Assembly: GCF_016615815.1 (NCBI RefSeq)
Contig: NZ_CP067112.1
Span: 1,178,001-1,242,000, forward strand
DNA: 64,000 bases
Source: Luteimonas sp. MC1572
Lineage (GTDB): Bacteria; Pseudomonadota; Gammaproteobacteria; Xanthomonadales; Xanthomonadaceae
Reading direction: 5' to 3'
Shown: in pieces, positions 1 to 7,044 of the stretch
How the letters are laid out: each line of letters begins with the position of its first letter
Position numbering within the stretch: the stretch's first letter is position 1
The notes under the pieces: generated by a model
What the model was told of the DNA's origin: nothing
Databases searched by the model: none
What the model saw: only the letters and a program-made list of their open reading frames with translations
Program-made: the position numbers and the translations under genes

Positions 1-472
1 CGAACGCGAACAGGCCCAGCATCGCGAAAGCCAGCGCCAGCTTCAGCACGATCGCGAACACGATGCCCAGCCAGGTGCCGAAGCCGACCCGCGCCGCTTG
101 CCCGACGTCGCGTCCGTGCAGCAGCTCACCCGCCAGCGCGCCCAGGAAGGGACCGGCGAACAGCCCCACCGGGCCGAAGAACACACCGACGAAGGTGCCG
201 ATGATCGCGCCAACGATCGCCTTGCCGCTCGCACCCACGCGTTTCGCGCCGAGCGCGGTGGCCCAGAAGTCGATCAGGAGCGACAGCAGGGTCAGCACCC
301 CCAGTACCGCGAGCGTGACCACGCCGATCTGCTCGAATCCGCCGGCCCATGCCGCCAGCAGCATGCCGGCGAACACCAGCGGCAGGCCCGGAAGCGCGGG
401 GAGGATCGTGCCGATGACGCCGGCGACCACCAGGATCGCGGCGAGGACGTAATAGAGAACCTGTGCATCCAT
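1..472 (-). CDS. DUF456 family membrane protein (3' end cut by window edge)
   Basis: I translated this minus-strand frame by hand from the ATG at 472. It stays open for 157 codons and runs off the left edge, so the C-terminus is missing, probably by only a few residues given the usual family length of about 160. The protein is almost entirely hydrophobic with Gly-rich helices, starting MDAQVLYYVLAAILVVAGVI and containing DFWATALGAKRVGAS and a GPFLGALAGELL segment, the pattern of DUF456. These are small inner-membrane proteins of unknown function. The protein is visible only in this frame; competing antisense frames look like shadows. Family call is from sequence character. Confidence 0.8.
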   Translation of the reverse strand, partial: MDAQVLYYVLAAILVVAGVIGTILPALPGLPLVFAGMLLAAWAGGFEQIGVVTLAVLGVLTLLSLLIDFWATALGAKRVGASGKAIVGAIIGTFVGVFFGPVGLFAGPFLGALAGELLHGRDVGQAARVGFGTWLGIVFAIVLKLALAFAMLGLFAF

Positions 473-493
473 CTTGGCAGCCTGCCCATGTAA

Positions 494-518
494 TGACGGC
501 CCGCATGGCGGGCCGTCA
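494..518 (-). terminator. hairpin downstream of the glycine-zipper lipoprotein gene
   Basis: A perfect 11-bp stem (TGACGGCCCGC with its complement) closes a 3-nt ATG loop. It lies between the stop of the minus-strand lipoprotein gene and the start of the DUF456 gene. The following T-run is weak (TTACAT), so termination efficiency is uncertain. Confidence 0.5.
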
Positions 519-544
519 GGAGAACACGAAACGAGGAGGATGGA

Positions 545-1021
545 TCAGCGCAGCGAGGCGCGGCCACCCGCAACGCGCACATATGAGCCTTCGCGGATCC
601 CGCCCAGGTCAGTCTGGGTGACCACGGTCATGCGGCCGTTGTCGAGGCGCACGTGGACGTCGTAGACCGAGTCCCCCTGGACGCGGTTCTGGATGGCGTT
701 GCCCGCCACCGCGCCGCCGACCGCGCCGGCGACCGTCGCGGTGTTGCGGCGGCCCTCGCTGTCCGTGTTGCGGCCGGCAATTTCACGCGCAGCCACGGCG
801 CCCACTACGCCACCCAGCACGGCACCGGTGGCATTGGGCGTATTGCCACCGCGCGCGCGATGGTCGATGCGGGTGACCACGCCGCAGTCCTGGCAGGCGT
901 AGGCGGACGAACCGGTATTGCCGTAGCCGCTGCCGCTGGAATAGCCGGGCGATGTGCTCGCACAGCCGACCATGGTGAGCGCGGCAAGCGCGGCGGTGGC
1001 ACCGATCAGGCGGATCTTCAT
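545..1021 (-). CDS. glycine-zipper 2TM-domain outer-membrane lipoprotein (SlyB-like)
   Basis: This is a 158-residue predicted lipoprotein. The first 19 residues form a signal peptide ending in MVG before Cys20, a plausible lipobox. Residues about 66-110 form a Gly/Ala-rich double helix (ATGAVLGGVVGAVAAREIAG and later TVAGAVGGAVAGNAIQNR), the hallmark of the glycine-zipper 2TM domain of SlyB/PCP lipoproteins. A C-terminal beta region (VYDVHVRLDNGRMTVVTQ) follows, as in this family. Two extra cysteines (ACQDC) sit at about residues 42-45. It probably sits in the outer-membrane inner leaflet and stabilises the envelope. A second glycine-zipper protein lies at 3629-4447. Confidence 0.85.
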   Translation of the reverse strand: MKIRLIGATAALAALTMVGCASTSPGYSSGSGYGNTGSSAYACQDCGVVTRIDHRARGGNTPNATGAVLGGVVGAVAAREIAGRNTDSEGRRNTATVAGAVGGAVAGNAIQNRVQGDSVYDVHVRLDNGRMTVVTQTDLGGIREGSYVRVAGGRASLR

Positions 1022-1103
1022 TGCGTTGCTCCTGAGATCGCGGGGGGATGGGAAGGTGGACCTTCCACCCCGCGACCTTAGGAGCAGGGTCGTGAACAGC
1101 CGA

Positions 1104-1586
1104 TCAACCGCGGAAGTCGCGGTGGCAGGCCTTGCAGTCCGCGCCGATGGCCTCGGTGGTGGTCTTGAGTCCCGCGCAGTTCAGCGGCGGCGATGCCAGG
1201 GCGCTGTCGATGGCGCCGCGGAACTTGCCGGCGTGGGTGGCAAAGCGGGTGTCATCGCGCAGGTCGGCGAATGCGGGCTCGAGATCGTTGCCCAGCACGC
1301 GCAGCGCCTGCAGGTGCGGCAGCACGTCCGTCGCCGCGCAACGGTTGGCCTGCAGCGCGTCGCGCAGCTGTGCGCTGTGCGCGGACAGCAGGTGCATGGT
1401 GGCCTTGGGGTAGTGGTCCTGCCAGGTCTTGCGGGCCTCCAGCGCGCGCAACAGCATCACCACCGCCACCACGCCAAGCACCAGGCCCAGGACGAAGACG
1501 AACAGGTAGCGGACCGCAGCCGAGTGCGGCTTGCCCGCGTGGCTCGCGGGACCTGCGTGGGGCGTGGTATCGGGCGGCGTCGACAT
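1104..1586 (-). CDS. membrane-anchored class II (c'-type) cytochrome c
   Basis: The 160-residue protein has a single N-terminal membrane helix at about residues 26-46 (YLFVFVLGLVLGVVAVVMLL), then a helical periplasmic domain. It ends in CKACHRDFRG, a C-terminal CXXCH haem-binding site. A C-terminal CXXCH on a four-helix bundle is characteristic of the cytochrome c' / cytochrome c556 group. The uncleaved anchor suggests membrane-bound periplasmic electron transfer; the redox partner is unknown. It is divergent from tcdA with 65 bp between the start codons. Confidence 0.8.
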   Translation of the reverse strand: MSTPPDTTPHAGPASHAGKPHSAAVRYLFVFVLGLVLGVVAVVMLLRALEARKTWQDHYPKATMHLLSAHSAQLRDALQANRCAATDVLPHLQALRVLGNDLEPAFADLRDDTRFATHAGKFRGAIDSALASPPLNCAGLKTTTEAIGADCKACHRDFRG

Positions 1587-1651
1587 GCGTGCACTCCGGC
1601 TGGCGGTTGGACAGCGGCGATTGTATGCGGCGCACCCGCTAAAATGCGCGC

Positions 1652-2455
1652 ATGGACAAGCACTGGCAGGACAGGTTCGCGGGTATCGACCGCCTTTACG
1701 GGCGTGGCGCGGTGGCGCGTTTTGCCGACTGCCATGTCGCGGTGGTGGGCCTGGGTGGCGTGGGCTCGTGGGTGGCCGAGGCGCTCGCGCGCAGCGCCGT
1801 CGGTCGGCTGACGCTGATCGATGCCGATGACCTGTGCGTGTCCAACACCAACCGCCAGCTTCCGGCGCTCGAAGGCCACTACGGGCGCGCCAAGGTCGAG
1901 GCCATGGCGGAACGTTGCCGTGCGATCAACCCGGCGATGACGGTCGACGCCTTGCCGAGTTTCCTCACGCCGGCCAACCTCGACGAGCTGCTCGATCGCG
2001 GCTATGACCTGGTCATCGATGCCTGCGACAGCTTCCGCAGCAAGGTCGAGGCGATCGCATGGTGCCGGCGCCGCAAGCTGCCGCTGATCACCGTGGGCTC
2101 GGCGGGCGGGCGCGTGGACCCGACCCTGGTGCGCGTGCGCGACCTGTCCAAGACCGAGCACGACGCGATGCTGGCGCTGGTGCGGCGCAAGCTCCGCGGC
2201 GAGTTCAATTTCCCCAAGGGGCCGCGGCGCTATTTCAGCGTGCCTGCGGTGTACTCGCTGGAAAACGTGCGTTACCCGCAGCCCGATGGCAGCGTCTGCG
2301 GCCTGCGCCCGCAGGTCGGCGGTGCCGACGCGCTCAACCTCGACTGCGGTGGCGGCCTCGGCGCGGCCACGCATATCACCGGCGCATTCGCGTTCGCCGC
2401 GGCGGGCAAGGCGCTGGAGATGCTGCTTGCACGCGGCCAGGCGCGCGACGCCTAG
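1652..2455 (+). CDS. tcdA: tRNA threonylcarbamoyladenosine dehydratase
   Basis: A 267-residue ThiF/MoeB/E1-like protein. It carries the nucleotide-binding glycine loop VVGLGGVGSWVAEALARS at about residues 30-47, followed by LTLIDADDLCVSNTNRQLPA, and later the DACDSFRSKVEAI segment. This combination is typical of TcdA (CsdL), which uses ATP to cyclise t6A37 to ct6A37 in ANN-decoding tRNAs. It lacks the E1 zinc ligands, as expected for TcdA. It converges with the TatD gene; the two stop codons share the palindrome CTAG. Confidence 0.9.
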   Translation: MDKHWQDRFAGIDRLYGRGAVARFADCHVAVVGLGGVGSWVAEALARSAVGRLTLIDADDLCVSNTNRQLPALEGHYGRAKVEAMAERCRAINPAMTVDALPSFLTPANLDELLDRGYDLVIDACDSFRSKVEAIAWCRRRKLPLITVGSAGGRVDPTLVRVRDLSKTEHDAMLALVRRKLRGEFNFPKGPRRYFSVPAVYSLENVRYPQPDGSVCGLRPQVGGADALNLDCGGGLGAATHITGAFAFAAAGKALEMLLARGQARDA

Positions 2456-3213
2456 TCCAGCGCGAACAGCCGCCGCGCGTTGGCGCTGGTGGCTTCGGCC
2501 ACCACATGGTCATCCACGCCGCGCAGCGCGGCGATCGTCGCGCACACCACGGCAAGGCGCGCCGGTTCGTTGCGTTGGCCGCGGAGGCCGGCATCCGGCT
2601 GGTCGGGCGCGTCGGTTTCCAGCAGCAGGTGTTCTATCGGCATGTCGGCGGCCAGCCGGCGTAGCCGCTGCGCGCGTTCGTAGGTGACCGGACCACCGAG
2701 GCCGAGCAGGAAGCCCTCGCGCCACAGCACTTCCGCCTGCTGGCGGCTGCCGGAAAAACTGTGCACCACGCCGCGCAGGCCGCCAATGCGGCGGATGGCG
2801 GCGATCACCGCGTCCACCGCGCGCCGCGCGTGCACGATCACCGGCAAGTCGAACTCGCGCGCAAGTTGCAGCTGGCCGTCGAACCAGTGCGCCTGTTGCG
2901 CCGGGTCCAGGCCTTCCACGAAGTAATCGAGCCCGCATTCGCCGACCGCCACCGGGCGCTCGCGCGCCAGCCAGGTGCGCAGCTGCTCGAGGTGTCCCGG
3001 GCGGTGGTGGGCGAGGAAGGTTGGATGCAGGCCGTAGGCCGGGTACAGGCCATCGTCGAGAGCGGCCGCTTCGCGGAGACCCGGCCAGGCGCCAGCGTGC
3101 GTCGCGGGCAGGACCTGCATGCGCACACCCGCCGCACGCGCCCGGGCAATTACTGCTGCACGATCGGCGTCGAACTCGATTGCGTCGAGATGGCAATGGC
3201 TGTCGACCAGCAT
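2452..3213 (-). CDS. TatD family metal-dependent deoxyribonuclease
   Basis: This 253-residue TIM-barrel hydrolase carries all the family motifs. They are DSHCHLDAIEF at the N-terminus, VAVGECGLDYF (metal-bridging Glu), PVIVHARRA, VVHSFSG, and LLLETDAPDQPD near the C-terminus. TatD proteins are Mg-dependent 3'-5' exonucleases acting on single-stranded and damaged DNA. Length fits the family (about 255-265). TatD and the paralogues YcfH/YjjV cannot be told apart here, so no symbol is assigned. It overlaps tcdA convergently by 4 bp. Confidence 0.9.
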   Translation of the reverse strand: MLVDSHCHLDAIEFDADRAAVIARARAAGVRMQVLPATHAGAWPGLREAAALDDGLYPAYGLHPTFLAHHRPGHLEQLRTWLARERPVAVGECGLDYFVEGLDPAQQAHWFDGQLQLAREFDLPVIVHARRAVDAVIAAIRRIGGLRGVVHSFSGSRQQAEVLWREGFLLGLGGPVTYERAQRLRRLAADMPIEHLLLETDAPDQPDAGLRGQRNEPARLAVVCATIAALRGVDDHVVAEATSANARRLFALD

Positions 3214-3216
3214 GGT

Positions 3217-3447
3217 TCAACCGCGCCGGGCTTCACCGTCGATGGTGTCCTTCGCTGTCCCGCCTGCGGGCCGCTTGCGGCGCGCGAGCAGCAGGGCACC
3301 GAGGCCGAACAGGATCTCGTCGACGAACGGCAGCGGATCCGGGACCACGAGGGTGACCAGGAACAGGCCCGCCGCGGCCATGAACAGCTTCGGAAAGCTC
3401 AGGCGGCCCAGCCATCGCATCAGCGGGATCAGCAGGGGATTGGGCAT
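3217..3447 (-). CDS. small conserved membrane protein (DUF6116-like)
   Basis: A 76-residue protein with two short hydrophobic helices, about residues 19-37 (FPKLFMAAAGLFLVTLVVP) and 41-56 (FVDEILFGLGALLLARRKR), then a basic tail. Its stop lies 3 bp upstream of the tatD start on the same strand, so the two are probably co-transcribed. It resembles the small xanthomonad proteins grouped as DUF6116; that attribution is from memory and not certain. No function is known. Confidence 0.7.
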   Translation of the reverse strand: MPNPLLIPLMRWLGRLSFPKLFMAAAGLFLVTLVVPDPLPFVDEILFGLGALLLARRKRPAGGTAKDTIDGEARRG

Positions 3448-3628
3448 GGCGACACTCCACGGGCGTGCGATGCAGGCACGCTAGCACGCGGCAGGGTGTG
3501 GCCTGGTTCACGGATCCGTCAGTTTGCAGGCCGGGTGGCCGGCACCCGTTCAGGCGTGAAGTGTTCGAATCCCGTTATCCGCGGCACCGCCGCACGGTCC
3601 ACCGGTACCGCCCACGAGGAGGCGCTCC

Positions 3629-4447
3629 ATGAAGAACAACACGCTAGCCATTGCCCTCGCTTCGCTGCTTGTCGGTGGCGTTGCCGTCGCCGCCTTCCAG
3701 GGTGGTCGCACCGACCAGCCGCGCGCCGACATCGCCGCCGCCGGCACCTCGCTGGACGTCGCCGCCGACGCATCGGAAGGACGCCTCGACGATGGCGCGA
3801 TCCCGAGCGCGGGCCGCCTTGAATATGCCGACGTCGTCGCCGTCAAGCCGATCACCGAGCGCGAGGCGCTGTATGCGACCGTGATCGGCTCCGAGGCGAT
3901 CCGCGAAACCACCACGAGTTCCAGCCCGCGCCAGGTCTGCGAAGACGTGGTCGTGCAGGAGCGCCTCCCCGAGCGCGACGGCAACATCGGCGGCACTGTC
4001 GCAGGTGCGGTCATCGGTGGCCTGGTGGGCAACCAGGTCGGCAGCGGCAACGGCCGCAAGCTGGCCACCGTGGCCGGTGCCGTCGGCGGCGGCTATGCCG
4101 GCCGCGCTGTGGACCGTCGCCACGTCGGTGGCCAGGTCGTCGAGCGCGTCGACCGCCAGTGCCGCACCGTGCAGGACAGCGCGCAGTCGTCGCGCGTGGT
4201 CGCCTACAACGTGACCTACCGCAACCCGGATGGCACCACCGGCACCATGCGCACCGACAGCAAGCCCGGCAACCGCATCCCGCTGGGCAACCAGGACGTG
4301 ACCGTCGGCTACGACGTCACCTACCGCTACGACGGTGACGAGCGCAGCATCCGCATGGACGAGCGCCCCGGTGACCGCCTGCCGGTGATCGACGGCCAGG
4401 TGGTCACCCAGGTCGCCAGCGTCGACGGCGACACCGAGCGCGGCTGA
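3629..4447 (+). CDS. glycine-zipper 2TM-domain periplasmic protein
   Basis: A 272-residue exported protein preceded by a clear AGGAGG ribosome-binding site. Residues 1-22 form a signal peptide or anchor (LAIALASLLVGGVAVAAF). A proline-free linker leads to the glycine zipper at about 118-160 (GGTVAGAVIGGLVGNQVGSG and [16 protein letters not shown]). The C-terminal half holds two similar beta repeats (YNVTYRNPDGTTGTMRTDSK and YDVTYRYDGDERSIRMDERP), each followed by PGxRIP/PGDRLP. This is the common proteobacterial architecture annotated as glycine zipper 2TM domain. It is likely envelope-associated; exact function unknown. A strong terminator follows. Confidence 0.85.
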   Translation: MKNNTLAIALASLLVGGVAVAAFQGGRTDQPRADIAAAGTSLDVAADASEGRLDDGAIPSAGRLEYADVVAVKPITEREALYATVIGSEAIRETTTSSSPRQVCEDVVVQERLPERDGNIGGTVAGAVIGGLVGNQVGSGNGRKLATVAGAVGGGYAGRAVDRRHVGGQVVERVDRQCRTVQDSAQSSRVVAYNVTYRNPDGTTGTMRTDSKPGNRIPLGNQDVTVGYDVTYRYDGDERSIRMDERPGDRLPVIDGQVVTQVASVDGDTERG

Positions 4448-4471
4448 TCGCAGCGCCGCCAGGTGAACGCT

Positions 4472-4505
4472 GACGCGGGCCCGGATTTCCGGGCCCGCGT
4501 CGTTT
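4472..4505 (+). terminator. rho-independent terminator after the glycine-zipper gene
   Basis: A perfect 13-bp GC-rich stem (GACGCGGGCCCGG with its complement) closes an ATTT loop and is followed by GTTT. It lies 25 bp after the stop of the 272-residue protein. Confidence 0.75.
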
Positions 4506-4602
4506 CCGGGAACTGCCGGCCGGTAACGCCCCGCGCCATGGCCTGCCCGGCGCCGCCGGCCATCGCTACAATGCCGGGTTTCCGCCGACCGGTTGCGCTT
4601 CC

Positions 4603-5772
4603 ATGGCCCTGAATCCCTACGACCTCTACGACGTCCGCTCCCTGCTCAGCGATGAGGAGCGCGCCGTGCAGGACACGGTGGCGCGGTTCACCGACGAACG
4701 CGTGCTGCCGATCATCGGCGAGTGCTTCGACCAGGGCCGCTTTCCGAAGGAGCTCATCCCGGAGATCGCCGGGCTCGGCCTGCTGGGCGCGACGCTGCCC
4801 GCCGAATACGGCGGCTCGGAGCTCAACTACGTCAGCTACGGGCTGATCTGCCAGGAGCTGGAGCGCGGCGACAGCGGCATCCGCAGCTTCGCCAGCGTGC
4901 AGTCGTCGCTGTGCATGCATCCGATCTTCGCGTATGGCACCGAGGAGCAGAAGAAGCGCTGGCTGCCCGACATGGCCGCCGGCAAGGTGATCGGCTGCTT
5001 CGGCCTGACCGAGGCGCACGGCGGCTCCGACCCGGCCAACATGAAGACGCATGCCAAGAAGGACGGCGGCGACTGGATCATCAACGGCGCCAAGATGTGG
5101 ATCACGAACGGCAACATGGCCGACATCGCGATCGTCTGGGCGCAGACCGAAGACGGCATCCAGGGCTTCATCGTCGAGAAGGATTTCGCCGGCTTCAGTG
5201 CGCAGGAGATCAAGCACAAGATGAGCCTGCGCGCGTCGGTGACCAGCGGCCTGTTCTTCGACAACGTCCGCGTGCCGGAGGCCAACCGCCTGCCGAACGT
5301 GAAGGGCCTGAAGGGGCCGCTGGGCTGCCTGACCCAGGCGCGCTACGGCATCACCTGGGGTCCGATCGGCGCGGCGATCGCCTGCCTGGACGAGGCCTTG
5401 AACTACAGCAAGGAGCGCATCCTGTTCAACCGCCCGCTCGCGGCCACGCAGAGCGCGCAGCTGAAGATGGCCGACTGGTCGCGGCGCATCACCGGCGCGC
5501 AGCTGCTGAGCCTGCAGCTCGGTCGCCTGAAGGATGCCGGCAAGATGCAGCCCACCCAGGTGAGCGTGGCGAAGTGGAACAACTGCCGCATGGCCATCGA
5601 CATCGCGCGCGAAGCGCGTGACCTGCTCGGCGGCGCCGGCATCACCACCGAGCACTGCCCGATCCGCCACGCGCTGAACCTGGAATCGGTGATCACCTAC
5701 GAGGGCACCGAGACCGTGCACCAGCTGGTGGTGGGCCGCGAACTGACCGGCATCAACGCCTTCGCCGGCTGA
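4603..5772 (+). CDS. gcdH: glutaryl-CoA dehydrogenase
   Basis: A 389-residue acyl-CoA dehydrogenase matching the human and bacterial glutaryl-CoA dehydrogenase pattern nearly throughout. Recognisable blocks are IRSFASVQSSLCMHPI, GCFGLTEAHGGSDPANM (flavin contact), KMWITNG, LRASVTSG, GCLTQARYGITWG, ARDLLGGAGI and the catalytic glutamate in VITYEGTETVHQL. It oxidises and decarboxylates glutaryl-CoA to crotonyl-CoA in lysine and tryptophan breakdown, using FAD and passing electrons to ETF. The ATG at 4603 gives the expected N-terminus. No pathway partners are adjacent. Confidence 0.93.
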   Translation: MALNPYDLYDVRSLLSDEERAVQDTVARFTDERVLPIIGECFDQGRFPKELIPEIAGLGLLGATLPAEYGGSELNYVSYGLICQELERGDSGIRSFASVQSSLCMHPIFAYGTEEQKKRWLPDMAAGKVIGCFGLTEAHGGSDPANMKTHAKKDGGDWIINGAKMWITNGNMADIAIVWAQTEDGIQGFIVEKDFAGFSAQEIKHKMSLRASVTSGLFFDNVRVPEANRLPNVKGLKGPLGCLTQARYGITWGPIGAAIACLDEALNYSKERILFNRPLAATQSAQLKMADWSRRITGAQLLSLQLGRLKDAGKMQPTQVSVAKWNNCRMAIDIAREARDLLGGAGITTEHCPIRHALNLESVITYEGTETVHQLVVGRELTGINAFAG

Positions 5773-5781
5773 GCCCTGTCC

Positions 5782-5802
5782 GGGCGCCGCGCCGCGGCGC
5801 CC
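5782..5802 (+). terminator. GC hairpin after gcdH
   Basis: A 9-bp stem (GGGCGCCGC with its complement) with a GCC loop lies 10 bp after the gcdH stop. There is no T-run, so it may stabilise the mRNA end rather than terminate on its own. Confidence 0.4.
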
Positions 5803-5832
5803 ACCGGTCCACGCGATAGAGGTGCGTCCACC

Positions 5833-6387
5833 ATGGCCTTGCCCGAGCTCCGCCTTGAAACCGAACGCCTGGTCCTGCGCCCGCCGCAGCTGGGCGATTT
5901 CGAGCGCTATGCCGAACTGCTTGGCGACGAGCAGGCCGCGCGCCACATCGGCGGTCACCAGCCGCGTGCGCCGGCGTGGCGCAAGTTCCTGCAGATGCCC
6001 GGTGCCTGGGCCGTGCAGGGCTTCGGCATGTTTTCAGTCGTCGAGAAGGCCAGCGGCAGCTGGCTTGGCCAGGTCGGCCCGTGGAAGCCCGAGGGCTGGC
6101 CGGGCAACGAGATCGGCTACTCGTTCCACCCCGATGCGTGGGGCAGGGGCTATGCGACTGAAGCAGCGATCGCCACGATCGACTGGGCGCTGGCGAATCT
6201 CGGCTGGGACGAATTCATCCACTGCATCGCGCCCGAGAACGTCGCTTCGCAACAGCTCGCGAAGCGCCTGGGTTCCACGCTCCGCGGGCCGGGACGATTG
6301 CCGGCGCCTTACGAAGATGCAGCCGTCGACATCTGGGGGCAGACCCGCGCGCAATGGCGCGCGCGTGGCGCGGGCGGCGCGCCGTGA
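5833..6387 (+). CDS. GNAT family N-acetyltransferase (RimJ/RimL type)
   Basis: A 184-residue acetyltransferase of the Acetyltransf_3 group. It starts with the family signature LETERLVLRPPQLGDFERYAE. The acetyl-CoA-binding region is EIGYSFHPDAWGRGYATEAA (Gly-rich loop reads RGYAT), followed by CIAPENVASQQLAKRLGST, the usual NxxSxxxxxKxG helix. The substrate cannot be inferred; relatives acetylate ribosomal proteins, amino acids or drugs. It overlaps the downstream GST gene at a GTGA junction, which suggests translational coupling. Confidence 0.88.
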   Translation: MALPELRLETERLVLRPPQLGDFERYAELLGDEQAARHIGGHQPRAPAWRKFLQMPGAWAVQGFGMFSVVEKASGSWLGQVGPWKPEGWPGNEIGYSFHPDAWGRGYATEAAIATIDWALANLGWDEFIHCIAPENVASQQLAKRLGSTLRGPGRLPAPYEDAAVDIWGQTRAQWRARGAGGAP

Positions 6388-7025
6388 TCACCGTCCACGG
6401 CTTTTCGCCCTCGGGCAATTGCCACAAGGTGAAGCTGCTGCTGGAGCAGCTCGGTCGCCCCTATCGCTGGGTCGAAACCGACAGCAGCCGCGGCGAGACA
6501 CGCACGCCGGGATTCCTCGCGATCAACCCCAACGGCCGGGTGCCGGTGATCGAGCTCGACGACGGCCGCCGCATGGCGGAGTCGAATGCGATCCTGTGCT
6601 GGCTGGCCGAAGGCACGCCGTACTTCGCCGGCGATGCCTGGCAGCGCGCCCAGGCGCTGTCATGGATGTTCTTCGAGCAGTACAGCCATGAGCCCTACAT
6701 CGCCGTCGCGCGCTTCATCCGCGGCTGGACCCCGACCGATTCCCCACGCCGCGCCGCGGAACTGCCGCGCTGCCTCGAGCGCGGCCACCAGGCGCTGGCG
6801 GTGATGGAGCAGCACCTGGCCGCGCATCCCTGGTTCAGCGGTGACGGCTACGGTATCGCCGACATCGCGCTCTTCGCCTACACCGACGTTGCCGGCGACG
6901 GCGGCTTCGACCTGACGCCCTATCCGGCGATCGGCGGCTGGCTGGCGCGCGTGCGCGCAACGCCGGGCTTCCTTCCGATCCCGCCTCCCACGCCCGACGT
7001 CGCCGCCCTGCTGGCGACGCACTGA
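6384..7025 (+). CDS. glutathione S-transferase family protein
   Basis: A 213-residue protein if translation starts at the GTG at 6384, which overlaps the upstream TGA as GTGA. The frame is open further upstream, but this start gives the expected thioredoxin-fold N-terminus VITVHGFSPSGNCHKVKLLL. The N-terminal domain includes NPNGRVPVIELDDGRRMAES, the GSH-binding cis-Pro and Glu-Ser segment. The all-helical C-terminal domain follows, ending AIGGWLARVRATPGF. Substrate unknown. It is probably co-transcribed with the GNAT gene. Confidence 0.88.
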   Translation: MITVHGFSPSGNCHKVKLLLEQLGRPYRWVETDSSRGETRTPGFLAINPNGRVPVIELDDGRRMAESNAILCWLAEGTPYFAGDAWQRAQALSWMFFEQYSHEPYIAVARFIRGWTPTDSPRRAAELPRCLERGHQALAVMEQHLAAHPWFSGDGYGIADIALFAYTDVAGDGGFDLTPYPAIGGWLARVRATPGFLPIPPPTPDVAALLATH

Positions 7026-7044
7026 CCACGGAAATCGCCACGCC

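Noticed and set aside
1051..1066. Inverted repeat GGAAGG/CCTTCC upstream of the glycine-zipper lipoprotein gene
   Set aside because: Only a 6-bp stem with no T-run; too weak to call a terminator or operator.
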